Notes: generated by a model from the sequence alone, not told the origin. Positions 33,985 through 48,037 are shown, numbered from the stretch's first letter. The stretch is DNA of 64,000 nt from Cunninghamia lanceolata (GCA_027924645.1 BSBN01000047.1:2976001-3040000); one strand, 5' to 3'. Numbers and translations: made by a program.

Positions 33985-36900
33985 AGATTATGAATATTTG
34001 TGCCTATGTATCATTTCATGACATCTTTAAGTGTCGTTATTAGTTTTTTCAAATTTCATAAGTATGATATTTTTTTAAAGAATTGATAATTCTATGAAAA
34101 GAAACAATTTGAAAATATTATAAAAAATATCAATATGGATAATTATTTCCAAGTATGATTATTAACTATAAGTAAGACAATTTCATAATTTTCTTTTAAG
34201 ATATTTCTTGTAGCATAATAATTGTTTCAAAACAACTGATATATGTAAAACATATTTAATTTTATAAATTAAAATGAATCAAAGACTTGTCTCTATCATT
34301 ATGTTATCTAAAAAATTGAATACAAAGAAACACTTAACATAAGTATAGTAAGATAATTAAATATTTAATCCATTAAGGCAAACAAAAAGTAAAATTATAT
34401 AAAACAATACCTCAAAACAAGAATATCTTGATCAATGAACATTGTTTACCATTTGCAATTCCATTGAGATAATGTTTTTTGTAAAATAAATAGAAGTTTA
34501 GACATAGATTAAAAAAGTGCATCTACATGGAAATATTGAACTTTTAAAAAAAAATTCATAACAATTCAAACCAAACTAAATGAATATGTGGTTATAATCT
34601 TAGTGTCATGGTCCATGGGTTGAGGGTGCATAGCCTCTCATTGGACCCAAAGGTTACAAACTATTAAAAAAAATGCGTTCACAAAATAGTTCAAAAAGAA
34701 CTACTCAATACAAACTTATTTACAAAATACTCAAAAGATGAAATTTAAATGAAATTGTTATGAATCTTTCCAAGCCCTATCAAAAACATGCTTGAAACTT
34801 TAATATGTATCTCCATTAAGTAACATCCTTTAACAACCAATTTAAAATTTTCTTGATAAGAAGGAAGTGTAATAAAAATCCAGAATGTCATTATAAACAT
34901 TACATCTCAAGACAACTCAATAATTGTTGTATGAATAGATATTATGATACATTTGCTAAATAAAAGCATATTTTTAAAGTCGTTATGACATTGGATTCAC
35001 ACATTCCACTTTCAAAATGAATGTAGCCAAAAAAAAGTTTTTCAATATACATAGAAGAAATAAATTGAATTTCCTTGCTAAGCTAATTTGAGGCAATTTA
35101 TATCAATTATTCAATCGATGCAAGTGAAATTGTGAATTTGAGTAAATAAAACATTGAAATTAATAAAAAGTGTCTATATTTATATTGTGTATCAACAACT
35201 CATTTGAGATAAAATCTCTAAACAAATTAGCTTCTATTAGATCTTCATTTGGCTTAGCTATGTATTTTCATTTAAGTCGACTTCAATGTAAGTCAAAGAG
35301 GTTGGGATGGTCATTGTAATTTGGATCTAAAAAAAATTAAAATGAAAATATGTTCATGTCTACGAATAATCAACAGGGATAAGAGGGTAAGGGGATCAAA
35401 AATAAATTCTTATTAGAGAGCTTTATTGGTAAATAATATATATAGTCAAAAGGTTAAACAATTAAATCAATATTAAACTCATGAAAAAATTGTAATATGA
35501 ATGCTTCTAGACTGGCCTAAAATCATCCTACCTTACCCATTTGCAATGAGAGTTGTTATTTCCCCAAGCTATACATTAATATCTCCCAAATATCATGCAA
35601 CCAATCTTTTATGTAGACCCATCCACCCAAATACACGGTATCATGCAACAAAGGCCAAATATATAGATGTAATGGTGCAATTTATACCCATGACAATTCC
35701 CATTAGTTTTGGGCCCATTTTGATGCACTGCCTTAATACAATTGCATGTCAACAAGTGGCACAATCTGGTGTGAAGTCGAGCTCATTCCCCAATTCTTTC
35801 ATCATCCCCATTTACATATATTTCCACACATTTCACTTTATCCTATCCACACACATTTCTATACATTGTCTATTTTTTACACCTACCCTTGCACCCATTC
35901 CCATACATTTATCCTCATGTTATTCATATACACACATTTTTTGAAGAACTCACCTTGATTATCCATAAATATTATGCATATCCATGTATGTATTTCAAAA
36001 TGTTTCACCTTCACCTTAACATTAGCACTTCCTTGTCCTAAATCGATATAAAAATTAAATATTCTAATTCTAATTCTAAAAGTTCCCACCCCTTTTCACT
36101 AGCTATTATGAGTTGAATAAACACGTGTTTATGTGATTTGTTGTTATGTCCTTGTATTTAAAGGTATTCTATTACATTCATTTATCATCCACAGGCACCA
36201 TTTGAATATCATTCACATTTAAGGAAGGAGCATGCTAGGAACACTTCTAGTGGTGCACAAAAATAAATTTAGATGTGCATACTCATCCTAGAGTAGTTAA
36301 GCAATTGAAGCTTGTTGTCCTCAATTATTTACACAACATTAAAGTCAATCTTTTCTAAGGGTTGACCTAGGAGAACTTGTCCCCTAATAATCTAGTAGCT
36401 CTCTAAAGGTATTTATAACTACTATCAAACAAAGGCTAATAAGGTGAAACTAAAAACTAAAGAATGTATTACACCATATTAGATATGCATAATAGAGGAT
36501 AGATCTGGGTATGTGAAAATAACCTGAAACATAGACTTTACTCAAGTAGAAGCATTGGTCTTCCATAGAATCAAACATAAAGTACTAACAGGGATCACAC
36601 CTAAATCCAAGTTAGAGAAATGCATGGATTTGAATGCTATATTAAAGTTATTCATCCTTGCACCATAACTAAGAACTTTCATTTATTGCATTTATTTTCT
36701 ATACAATTAGCATTTAGTGTTATAATTTCCTAATATCTATGCCCACAACTAAAATTAATTAATCTAGGTTAATTTATGCTTGTGTGTATGCATCTTATTT
36801 TATTATCCTAGAGTGAGCATGGGGAATTTTTATTTTTCTTTACATTTTGGTGAATCCATTTGATCCTACACAACCTTGTTTTGACCCTTGAGTTTTCTCC

Positions 36901-37003
36901 TCAATTTTAGGGTTATTAGATCTAACATTTTCTGATTTTTGTCTTATTCTCATATTTGATCTTCCTTTTATCCTTATGCTTTATTAATACATTATTATTT
37001 TAG
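33985..37003. repeat. 3-kb non-coding repeat, copy 1
   Basis: Homologous, in the same orientation, to 41,037-44,966. Homology begins at AATATTTGTGCCTATG and ends at TTAATACATTATTATTTTAGGT. It contains no recognisable protein. A 68-codon minus frame is shared by both copies (35,883-36,089 and 43,847-44,053) but has no family features. The ends are not TG..CA, so these are not obviously LTRs of one element. They are better read as two copies of a larger, truncated repeat. Confidence 0.8.
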
Positions 37004-38395
37004 GTTTTGATGTGCTTATCTACATATCCTATCTTTAACCTACTTAACTTGCCCTTGTTTTGGATTCAGGGTTTACATCTTACACTTGTTTTGATATTTG
37101 ACTATGGATTAATTTTCTTACATATATTAGATCTTACCTTATTTTTATACCATTTACTCAAAATTATTGAGGTCTTTACATAATCTTTTGCATATCCACC
37201 CTTGGAGTGATTTTCATTGGTATATCTTTCATTATGGTTTCTTTAGGTCATCTACTTTCTTGAATCGAAGTCTTTGTCTTTCTATTAAGCCTACACAAGC
37301 ATTGAATTGAATTTTATCCCTTATGCCCAACTAGAACTTACTATTTTGAAGCAAGGCATGAGCTATTTGTCACTTTGACTTTATTATGACTATGTAAATA
37401 ATATTCTAATACTAATGTTATAATGCAATCATTTTAAATGTGTATTTTGTGGAGAGGATAAACATGATGGAGCTTGCTAGTCACAGAACTGAACTAATCA
37501 ATTTCACAGAAATTTCAATCAAAGAAAATGTAGAAACAATGACAAGATTAAAAGTTGTCTCTTTCACAATCTTAACAATCAAATACTAAAATGACAGAAA
37601 GTATGAAAATGCATGCTTTATTGATAGAGAAATCACAAAAAAAATAGAATGTAAAAACCCAACTCTTCACTATTCTATTCCCTTATCCAAGCATTACAAA
37701 ATCTATCTATTGGCCTGCACAATTGGCCTTTTCTAACTGCATTAAAATTGTTTATCTCCTAACTACAATCTATCTTCTGCCTTCCTGTCATTTTTACTTC
37801 ACCTCTACATTCACTCTCGTCCTCCTTCTTTTTCAACCACTACTGCCAGTCCAAGATATCTCAATTTATTTGCCTTTTCTTGATTCTTCCATAGTGAGGG
37901 CGTCGATTCCTCTTCCCTAATCATTCTGTAACCGTCGACCAATATTCTCCTTAGCTGTTATCGATTTGTTTTCCTCTGTGTTTTGTCTTATCTTTCCAAC
38001 TGATCGTTTGCATGTTCTGATTCTTTCCAGGCATTGAGGGATTCCTTTGATGGTTACTGTAACGACTTTGTAACTGCTCAAATCTGCCATATGTCGATTT
38101 GCAGAACAACCGACGACAGTTTAACCCAGATGATAACATTTTTGGACTTGAACGACATGAGACATCTAAAACAGAGCTTGATTCTCTAGCAAGTGACAAG
38201 AGTAGAAAACACATGGCAACAGGAACTCCTTATCAAATTTTGCTTTACAAAGAATAGGAGTTTACAAAATAACAACAGAAGGCAAAGAGCCGCCTACAAA
38301 AAGCTAACAAAAAGAACCAAAGCAACAAAAGAAGAAAACCAAAATTGTAGGGCAAGATGCCTTGGCATCAGACTCCCAGGGTGGAAAGAAATCAT
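37004..38395 (-). mobile_element. Probable LTR-element 3' region next to integrase remnant
   Basis: Lies downstream (minus sense) of the chromodomain stop. It contains ATCAATAAAGCATGC (polyadenylation-like, about 37,612-37,626). At about 37,400-37,425 the minus strand reads AACATTAGTATTAGAATA, which weakly resembles a degenerate tRNA-Met primer-binding site after an ACA end. LTR limits cannot be fixed. No host gene is present. Confidence 0.35.
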
Positions 38396-39690
38396 GAACT
38401 CCTGCTCATGAGGTCTACTACTGAATGACCCTGCTTAACGATCTCATCCTCAATGAGCCAGGAAGCATCTTCAACTGGATGATTGCTCCATTTGATGAGA
38501 TATTTGTAGTACTCATGCTTACGGGTCTTCTTTAGCAATTACTTGTCTAGAATGCATTCAATCTGCTGTGGAGCAACGACTGTCCTAGATTACTCTTCAT
38601 GAGATGAATCAGCTGCTTCAGTTTCCTCTGCTTCTATATCCCCCTTATATGGATATAAATCTGCCACGTTGAAGATAGGAGATATATTCAGATCTGCAAG
38701 CAGTGATATCTCATAAGCATTGGCAGAAAATTTCCTAAGGATTTGGCATGGACCAATTTTCTTCATCTGAAGTTTGTTGTATGTTCCTGTAGGAAATCTC
38801 TCCTTTCGAAGATATGTCAATACAAGATCTCCAACCTGAAACTACAACTCTCTTTTCTTTTTATCAGCATGCCTTTTGTACTGTAGATTATTGTCCTTAA
38901 TGCTATGCTTCACCTTCTCTTGAATGTCATGAATGACTCAATCAAATTCTTCCCCATCTGCACTCCTCTTCTCCATTCCAGCAAGATCATGAAGTTTAAA
39001 TACACCTCTTGGGTGCATACCATACATCACATAGAAAGGACCGAAACCTGTGCTTTTATTTGGGGAATCATTATAATGAAATTCAGCTTGTGCTAACATG
39101 AGATCCCAACTTCTAGGTGAACTACCAACAAGACATCTTAACAAATTGCTAAGGCTTCTATTAACAACCTCAGTCTGGCCATCCGTTTGTGGATGATAAG
39201 CAGAACTAAAATTTAGATTTGTGCCCAATTTCCTCCATAGAGTCCTCCAAAAATGACCCACAAACTTAGTATCCATGTCAAAAATTATGCTTCTTGGAAT
39301 ACCATGCAGCCTTACAACTTCTTTAAAGAACAAATTGGCAATGTTAGTGGCATCACTAGTCTTCTTACATGGTATGAAATGCACCATTTTGGAAAATCTC
39401 TACTAGGACAAAGATTGAATCATTACCCCTTTGTGTACGAGGCAAACCCAACATGAAATCCATACTCACTAAATCCCAAGGTCTAGTTGGAACTGGTAAT
39501 GGCTGATAGAGCCCTGCATTTTGACTTATTCCCTTAGCATGTTGACATATTCTACACCTTTCCACATATCTTTTCACATCTACCTTCATCTTTGGCCAAT
39601 AATAATGAGTTCTCAGTTGTAGAAAAGTTTTATCCTATCCAAAGTGACCATAGAATGCATATTTAAAGTCCTGCTAACTAGGTTTTTCTT
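38396..39690 (-). pseudogene. Ty3/gypsy chromodomain-type integrase remnant
   Basis: Integrase would insert retroelement DNA, and a chromodomain would target chromatin. Minus order: an H-H/C-C zinc region (HYYWPKMKVDVKRYVERC with CRICQHAKG) at 39,680-39,500; a catalytic core with SMDFMLGLP, a DTKFVGHFWRTLW segment (second acidic residue D, where DRD is usual) and SAYHPQTDGQTEVVNRSL, so the D, D and E regions are recognisable; a C-terminal GPFYVMYGMHP block; the MKKIGPCQILRKFSANAYEI module at 38,590-38,820; and a chromodomain-like HEYYKYLIKWSNHP with ASWLIEDEI at about 38,430-38,580. Stops and frameshifts separate the pieces. Reverse transcriptase and gag upstream are absent, so only the pol 3' end remains. 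Confidence 0.88.
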
Positions 39691-41036
39691 ATTAACACAT
39701 ATCCTCGGCAATAGTGCCAAAAATGACAAGGGTCATTGTACCTTGGCATTTAATCTTGTTTTCATATGTCAAATCCAGGGTTGTGTCCTCAGCTATTTGC
39801 AATAAGGAAACTAACACTCAACAGTCCTTTACTAAACTTACTAAATTGAACTGTCCTAATAAATCAATGCTACTTAGTTATCTATTTGAAGGGAATTCTG
39901 ATCTAAAGACTAAAGTAGTAATTTGCTGAAAGAATCTATCTAATTCACACAAAAGATGGAACATGCATTTACTGGAAATAAATCTATTTAGACAATAATT
40001 GACCTATCTTATGAAAATAGGAAAATTGTACTTCTAATGAAAACTATAAATAAGACAATGAAGCAAAGATACTAGCCTCCTATCTGTTGGTGGGAGTGGG
40101 CCATTGCTCTACACCTTCAGAACTAAAGACTAAACAAGAAACTCAGAATAGAAATGCAACAAAACAAATCTTCTTTAATCTAGTCTTATCAAAGTATATT
40201 GTATTCAAAAGTATAAGTTATGCTCTAAAAATGAAATTACAATAATAATGCTAACAAAATCTGTATATCTTTCTGTTGTTCCCATCCAGATATATATTAG
40301 TCCAAGCGAAATAATATTATTGGAACTAACTACTTTACCTATCAGTTCATCTTTGAGATATAACTAATCTCTTATTCTAAACTAAGACATGCAACTGTTC
40401 AACTTTAAGTATAATCATGCAATGTCTAAAAAGGCTTTAGTGGTATTGAAAGTTCCACTAAATTCAGAGCTTAACTTAAACAACAATGGGCAGCGAGGCC
40501 TTGAGATAGTGTTTTTAAATAAGTCTTTGAATCTCATGCAATAACAAATAAAAGAGTATCAGATCCCAGTAGACAATTGGAGTCACCACTGGAACACTTA
40601 GGCTAGACGGGCAGACTCTGTAGCATTGCAATTACCTTTGGAGATGTAGGTTTCCAACAATGCCAAAGACTCTGTGCTATTGCCAGCAGCACTGGAGACT
40701 CTGAGACTCTATGCTATTGCCAGCAGCTCCGAAGATGCATCTATGAATCTTCTGAGGCATGGCTCTAGAGATCACTATCTTCTTTGCTCTACTGCTCCTT
40801 CCTCGAAGATCCTCCAACAACTAGAAAATGTTGGAGTACAATGCAATGTCCTTCATGTTTGGCTTCAAAGATAATTAGGATTACCTATAGAAGTCTTCAA
40901 AAACTACTTCCCGCAAGTGTAACAACACCTGTGAAAATCAAAAAGAGATTTTTCTGCACAATTTCATTAATTTCATTGCAATAGAAGTCTTTCCATCAAG
41001 ACAATAATCTTCAGTAATTCATCTCTTATTAGTCTA
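39691..41036. other. No supported gene
   Basis: AT-rich sequence. At 40,640-40,760 a short imperfect repeat (GACTCTGTGCTATTGCCAGC / GACTCTATGCTATTGCCAGC) occurs. A frame at 40,674-40,874 carries no family features. It may be LTR or flanking sequence of the gypsy remnant. Confidence 0.4.
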
Positions 41037-44000
41037 ATATTTGTGCCTATGGATCATTTCATGACATCTTTAAGTTTTGTTATTATTTTTTTTAGATTTC
41101 ATAAGTATGATAATTTTTTAAAGAAGTGATAATTCGATGAAAAGAAACAATTTTGAAAATATTATAAAAAATATCAATATTGATAATTATTTCCAAGTAT
41201 GATTATTAACTATAAGTAAGACAATTTCATAATTTTCTTTTAAGATCTTTCTTATAGTGTAACAATTGTTTCAAAACAATTGATATATGTAAAACATATT
41301 TAATTTTAAAAATTAAAATGAATCAAAGACTTGTCTCTATCATTATATTATCTAAAAAATTGAATACAAAGAAACCATTAACATAAGTATAATAAGATAA
41401 TTAAATATTCAATCCATTAAGGCAAACAAAAATTAAAATTATATAAAACAACACCTCAAAACAAGAATATGTGGATCAATGAACATTGTTTATCATTTGC
41501 AATTCCATTAAGATGATATTTTTGTAAAATATATAGAAGTTTAGACATAGACTAAAAAAGTGCATATACATGAGGGTGGTAGGGTGGGCACCCAATCCAA
41601 TAATCCCTAGATGGGTCGTTGCCATAAGTCTTCATTATGGTATTAAAGCATGGTTGATACTCTGTTCTTAGTGCTGAGCAAGCAGGCCCGCCGACTCGAC
41701 CCGTCATACGCTCCACTCTCTCTAAACTCTTTGTTCAATGATTACCGGCAGCAGTTAAATGAATGTGATCCTTCTCTAGCTCTTGACAGATAGTTGCCTG
41801 CGGATTTCATTCCAATCTATCAGTTTGATTGATCGATAACTATTATTTGCATTGGTGGAGTGGGCAGAATGGAGCAAGGCTCCGGTTTCATCGCTAAGAT
41901 CTCTGTGCAGGGGCTGGTGAACTTAGGAACGTCGACACCTCTCCAGTTGGAGAGCTCAGTCCGGTAGATGGCCTTTAAAGGTGCCATCACAGACCTAAGG
42001 CTCAAGCGTATCCTGCGAAGGCATGAGGGCCTTGTTCTCCCGGCAGTTAAGATCATCTTGGGGTTAGATTTTCTATCTGTGGACGAGTTCTATAGGGTAG
42101 ACTCTCACATCCCTTCCCAGTTTTTAGCTTCAATCTTGGATGCAGGGGTGTCATCAAAAGCAGCAAAGAGGCTCATGCTGAAGCTGTTTAAGCTGGAACT
42201 CCTCGGGGCCTTAACTCCATTCTCGGTGCAGTCATTCCCGGGGTGGGTATCCCTCGCCCGAATGACATTGCTTCCCCCAAAGATCCACTGGAGGTGTTGA
42301 GGGTCTTCCCCTTTATTCTCGACCTGAAAGGCATGGCATTGATAGATCACCAGGACTGAGTTCTCCAGGTTTTTGGTTTCCTCCAGAATATGCTGAACGA
42401 GGACGGTGACTTTGGGGAAGGGGAATGGATTGGCAAGCTCCAATCCATGGCAGTGGGGCTCAGCCTTCTTTGAAAAACATGGTTTCTGTTGCCCAGCTCT
42501 TTGGGTTCACTCTCAGTAGGTAAATGTCTATAGTTCAGTCACCTATGGAACAGTAAGCCTAATGGCTATTTTGCTAAGCTATCTTTGTAAGGTTTCAGTG
42601 GTTTAGCCTTAGAAGCCAGTTTGGATGGTTGCAGGTAAACAACTTATAGGCACCTGCTTGTAAACATTTCCTTCTAATCAATATAAAACTCTATATTTAC
42701 GAATCAAAAAAAAAAGTGCATATACATGGAAATTGTTTGAATCCTTCCAAATCCTATCAAAAACATGCTTGAAACTTTAATTTGTATCTTGACATTAAGT
42801 AACATCCTTTAACAACCAATTTAAAATCCTCTTGATAAGAAGAAAGTGTAATAAAAATCCAAAATGCCATTATAAACATTACATCTCAAGACAACTCAGT
42901 ATTTGTGTATGAATAGATATTATGATACAATTGCTAAATAAAACCATCTTTTTAAAGTCGTTATGACATTGGATTCACACATTCCACTTTCAAAATGAAT
43001 GCAACCAAAAAAAATGTTTATCAATATACACAGAAGAAATAAATTAAATTTCCTTGCTAAGCTAATTTGAGGCAATTTACATCAATTATTCAATCGATGC
43101 AAGTGAAATTGTGAATTTGAGTAAATAAAACATTGAAATTAATAAAAAGTGTCTATATTTTTATTTTGTATCAACTCCTCATTTGAGATAAAATCTTTAG
43201 AGAAATTAGCTTCTATTAGATCTTCATTTGTCTTAGCTATGTATTTTCATTTAAGTTGACTTAAATGTAAGTCAGAGAGGTTGGGATGGTCATTGTTTAA
43301 TTTGGATCTAAAAATTTTAAAATTGAAAATATTTTAATGTCTACAAATAATCAACGGGGATAAGAGGGTACTTAGAGGACCAAAAATAAATTCTTATTAG
43401 AGAGCTTTATTGGTAAATAATATATATAGTCAAAAGATTAAACAATTAAAATCAATATTAAACTCATGAAAAAATTGTAATATGAATGTTTCTAGACTAG
43501 CCTAAAATCAACCTACCTTACCCATTTGCAATGAGAGTTGTTATTTCCCCGAGTTATACATTAATATCTCACAAATATCACACAAACGGTCTTTTATGTA
43601 GACCCATCCACCTAAATACTTGGTATCATGCAACAAAGGCCAAGTATATAGATGTAATGGTGAAATTTATACCCATGATAATTCCCATTTAGTTTTGGGC
43701 CCATTTTGATGCACTGCCTTAATACAATTGCATGTCAACAAGTGGCACAATCTTGTGTGAAGTCGAGCTCATTCCTCAATCCTTTCACCATCCCCATTTA
43801 CATATATTTCCCATACACATTTCTATACATTATCTATTTTTTACACCTACCCTTGCATCCATTCCCATACATTTATCCTCACGTTATTCATATACACACA
43901 TTTTTTGAAGAATTCACCTTGATTATCCATAAATATTATGCATATCCATGTATATATTTCAAAATGTTTCACCTTCACCTTAACATTAGCACTTCCTTGT

Positions 44001-44966
44001 CCTAAATCAATATAAAAACTAAATATTCTGATTCTAATTCTAAAAGTTCCCACCCCTTTTCACTAGCCATTATGAGTTGAATAAACACATGTTTGTGTGA
44101 TTTGTTGTTATGTCCTTATATTTAAAGGTATTCAATTACATTCATTTATCATCCATAGGCACCATTTGAATATCATTCACATTTAAGGGAGGAGCATGCT
44201 AGGAACACTTCTAGTGGTGCACTAAAACAAATTTAGATGTGCATACTCATCCTAGAGTAGTTAAGCAATTGAAGCTTGGTGTCCTAAATTATTTAAACAA
44301 CATTAAAGTAATCTTTTCTAAGGGTTGACCTAGGAGAACTTGTCCCCTAATGATCTAGTAGCTCTCTAAAGGTATTTATAACTACTATCAAACAAAGGCT
44401 AATAAGGTGAAACTAAAAACTAAAGAATGTATTACACCATATTAGATCTGCACAATAGAGGATAGATCTAGGTATGTGAAAATAACCTGAAGCATAGACT
44501 TTACTCAAGTAGAAGCATTGGTCTTGCATAGAATCAAACATAAAGTACTAATGGAGATCACACCTAAATCAAAGTTAGAGAAATGCATGGATTTGAATGT
44601 TATATTAAATCTATTCATCCTTGCACCATAACTAAGAACCTTCATTTATTGCATTTATTTTCTATACAATTAGCATTTAGTGTTACAATTTCCTAATATC
44701 TATGCCCACAACTAAAATTAATTAATCTAGGTTAATTTATGCTTGTGTGTATGCATCTTATTGTATTATCCTAGAGTGAGCACGGGGAATTTTTATTTTT
44801 CTTTACATTTTGGTGAACCTGATTGATCCTACATAACCTAGTTTTGACCCTTGAGTTTTCTCCTCAATTTTAGGGTTATTAGATCTAACATTTTCTAATT
44901 TTTGTCTTATTCTCATATATGATCTTCCTTTCATCCTTATTTTTTATTAATACATTATTATTTTAG
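41037..44966. repeat. 3-kb non-coding repeat, copy 2 (with insertion)
   Basis: Second copy of the 33,985-37,003 repeat, same orientation, interrupted at 41,573-42,710. Outside the insertion the copies align almost continuously with small indels. The right end (ATTATTTTAGGT at 44,966) coincides with the start of the minus-strand LTR element at about 44,967, so it may have been truncated by that element. Confidence 0.8.
41573..42710 (+). mobile_element. Retroposed 1.1-kb insertion with target duplication and poly-A
   Basis: The inserted block is absent from copy 1 of the 3-kb repeat. It is flanked by AAAAAGTGCATATACATG on both sides (41,555-41,572 and 42,711-42,728) and ends in a poly-A run (about 42,706-42,715). 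This is the signature of LINE-machinery retroposition. It is comparatively GC-rich. A frame from ATG 41,869 (MEQGSGFIAKISVQGLVNLG) has an in-frame TAG just before ATG 41,968, then continues (RLKRILRRHEGLVLPAVKII) to 42,300. I do not recognise the protein. Either a short LINE-like element or a processed pseudogene would fit. Confidence 0.75.
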
Positions 44967-46487
44967 GTAAAAACCCCCACCATCCAAAGAATCAAACAAA
45001 TGTATTATTCAACAACAAAATAGTTACAATACACTTGAAGGCTCAGAGCACTAACATGGAGATCAACATCCTACTCCTTTGGAGAAAATATGACAACATA
45101 TCCCTATAATGAAAACTCCTCAATCCATCCATCTCAAGCCCTCAATATATAACCTCAAGGAGGCCTATAAAACCACCAAAGGGCATACCGTGGGCTCAAA
45201 CAAGGTCCCAAAATACCATGATAAAAATTCTCACCACCCACATGCCATTTGGACTCATTATTTTCCATTTACCTCCTTTACAAAGATGCTCTATCATACA
45301 TCATAATCATGATTGGGTCAAGATTCATAGTCCACTCTGTAACTCCCTATAATCATGCTCTTACATGAGCCATAAAATCTATCGTAAATAACACCATATC
45401 TAACAATGTCTTACAACTTCTTAAACATATTACAAGATAGCTAACATGTGGCCAAGAGTGTCACCTCAAAGTGTTATGTCCCTTTTCCATGCGAGGACAA
45501 AACAATTAATAAATATAGATAAATAAATAATCGAAACATTAAGACTTGTAAGTTGTATGACACACATAATCCCAACATTCTCTCATTTGTTATATATGTA
45601 TATGAGAAAATTTGGATAAAATAAAAGATAAAACATAACATGCATATACCTTCTTACCCAAACCTTTTGAATACCTTGAATGATGAATGCATGATTGTTT
45701 TGCTCGATTTATTGAATGTTGATCGCTCACGTTCGCAGCATAACGTTGGATAAAGATTGATGGAAGAAGACAAATAGAAAATAGATAGAGGATTGGAAGA
45801 AGATTGGAGGCAGACTTTAGCAGAGTAAGGATATAAAACTCAATCATGCATTGTAAATGGCTTGTGAGAAGCCATATTTATAGACAAGGGCTGATTTTTT
45901 GATATGGAGGGAAGAAGATAAGATAAAAATTGGATTTGATTTTATTTTTACTTTATTAGACAAAAGAGAAAAGAAAACAAGATAGGATTTAGAAAGATAG
46001 AAAGCAATTTGATTTTCTGCTTTAAAGGAAATAAATCCTAAAAAGACGAGAGGGTGAATTGATAAAATATCTAATTAAATAAATTAATTAGATATGCATG
46101 AGTTGTATTTTTAGAAAGAAAGCAACATGATTTTATTAGGATTTTATTAATTAAATAAATGTTTAATTTATTTAATTAATTTGGATTGTGATGGGAGATG
46201 ATGTGGAAAGATAATTAAATAAATAAAAAATTATTTAATTATAGGAAAATGGATAAATGACTAATTAAATAATTAAAAACAATTAATTAACTAGAGAGGA
46301 TTAATGGTCATGAATAATTAAATAAATAATCAAAATTTATTTAATTATAGAAGATAGGATGATGGGATTGAAAGGGGATAAAATGAATTAGTCAAATAAA
46401 TAAAATTTATTTAACTAATTAGGTGATGACCTAGGAAAGGGCAAAACATCCTAATGACAAGGTGTTGGACATTTTTAGGTGTCTACA
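44967..46487 (-). mobile_element. 3' LTR of a minus-strand gypsy-like element
   Basis: On the minus strand a polypurine tract (AAAGAGGGGCAAAA, 46,501-46,488) is followed directly by TGTAGACACCTAAAAATGTC, a start typical of large plant gypsy LTRs. A TATA box TATAAATA (45,882-45,875) precedes an R-like region. AT-rich blocks with ATTTAATTA repeats fill U3. The LTR end is not fixed; 44,967 is where the neighbouring 3-kb repeat stops. Confidence 0.7.
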
Positions 46488-46501
46488 TTTTGCCCCTCTT
46501 T
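46488..46501 (-). promoter_or_regulatory. Polypurine tract (plus-strand primer site)
   Basis: AAAGAGGGGCAAAA on the minus strand abuts the TG of the LTR. It serves as primer for plus-strand DNA in LTR retroelements. Confidence 0.7.
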
Positions 46502-48037
46502 GAGATGATGTTTGAGATGATGAAATTTGTGTCGAGTAACATCATTTCAAAGAATCTAAGGTATGGATAGAAGAAAAGATGGTAATGGAAAGATAGGATG
46601 AGGATGCCCCTTGAAAGGATAGGTAGGTTGAATAAACATGGGTAGGCTCTCGACATGAAAGGGATTGGTCAAGGAAGAAATGAAGGGAATGGATAGAAGA
46701 AATGAATGATGTGTTATGCTGCAATGAAAGTGAGCAATCATGATGTTTGATATAGCACTAGATGTTATGCACCAGGGTATGAGGACCAAGGTGACGATGT
46801 GTCTTGTGCCCCAATGTAATACAACCTTGTCTAGATGTATGAGGAAGAAAACTTAGAGCATTAAAGTCCTAATGCACAAAAGGTATGATGTGACCTTAGA
46901 TGCAAAGGATAGTGCAAAAATCTATTCCAACATACACAAGATATGAATATTAGTTGGAATGATACATATGTGATACAAATTCAAGATAAAAAGATAACAC
47001 ACACAAACAAGCAAGCAAGCATGCACAAATGATACAAAAATAAACAAGGTATTGCCCATGTCAAGTTGTAAGCCAATGATTAATTGTCGATTGATTGATG
47101 ATGATAGTGTTGTCATGGCGGGGAACGATATATCCCTAGATCAACACAAGGATGCAGAAACGATATATCCCATTGATGATGATGATTATGATTGATTGAT
47201 TTGGTTTACGACAAGATTAGGATCAAGACCAAGGATGTGATTGGATAATTTGACAAGACTGGTTAACTTGATTGGTATGGACAAAGGGTGACTTGCATTT
47301 GGATCTATTGCTTAGATTGAAATTGACTTGAAGAAGTGATGGATTGATTATTTGAAGAAGTGGTTGATTGGAAGAATTGTTTTGAAAGATTGATGAATTG
47401 ATGAAGATAGATGATAGAAGAAGATGAGAGATGGAAGAAAGAGAAGATGATAGGGGGATAGAAGAATGAATCATTGGTACTTGAGTACTAGATACTTCCT
47501 TCGTATTCCAGACTGCCTACATACCCAGTATCCACGGGATCAAAGCACCACACGATGATGATGAGACATGATGAATATGTAGTTATGGGTGTTTATTGAT
47601 GATGTGGGAGATAGATGATGGAAGAAGAAAGTGATGAATGAAGAGAAAGAAGATCAGAGGAAAGATGAAAGGTAGAAGATGGGTATCATCTTATGCCTGA
47701 ATATGGGTGCCTTCTTCATACTCTAGACTGCCTACATACCTGTATCCACGGGATCAAGGCACTTAATGATAGAGATAAGATGTAGTTCTAATTTGTGATG
47801 ATGGTGGTGGATAGATTGATCGAATTATGGATTGACTGAGATTGATTTGCCTTGATTTGATAGTTTTTATTGGATTTATTTTGATCGGTGTGATCTGATT
47901 TATTTTGATGATGATTGATTTTATTGCTTGGATTTTTGTTGGATATTTGATTTTTTTGTATTTTTTTTAGGATATTTTATGATATTTTTTTGTGGAATTT
48001 TGATATATTTCAATTTTTTTGTGTTTTTGGAATGTTT
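46502..48037 (-). other. Untranslated 3' internal region of the LTR element
   Basis: No reading frame with family similarity. A GCCTACATACCnGTATCCACGGGATCAA-type segment recurs at about 47,513 and 47,729. GAT/GATGA-rich low-complexity sequence (47,380-47,700) dominates. Continuity with 58,944 onward is expected, because the CACTA transposon is inserted at 48,041. Confidence 0.5.

Noticed and set aside
35501..35944. 147-codon plus-strand frame in the 3-kb repeat
   Set aside because: The corresponding frame in the second copy is shortened and disrupted (43,706-44,005 only in part); no family features, so not supported as coding.
33985..44966. The 3-kb direct repeats as LTRs of a single element
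   Set aside because: No TG..CA ends, no adjoining primer site and polypurine tract in matching places, and no target duplication at the homology limits.
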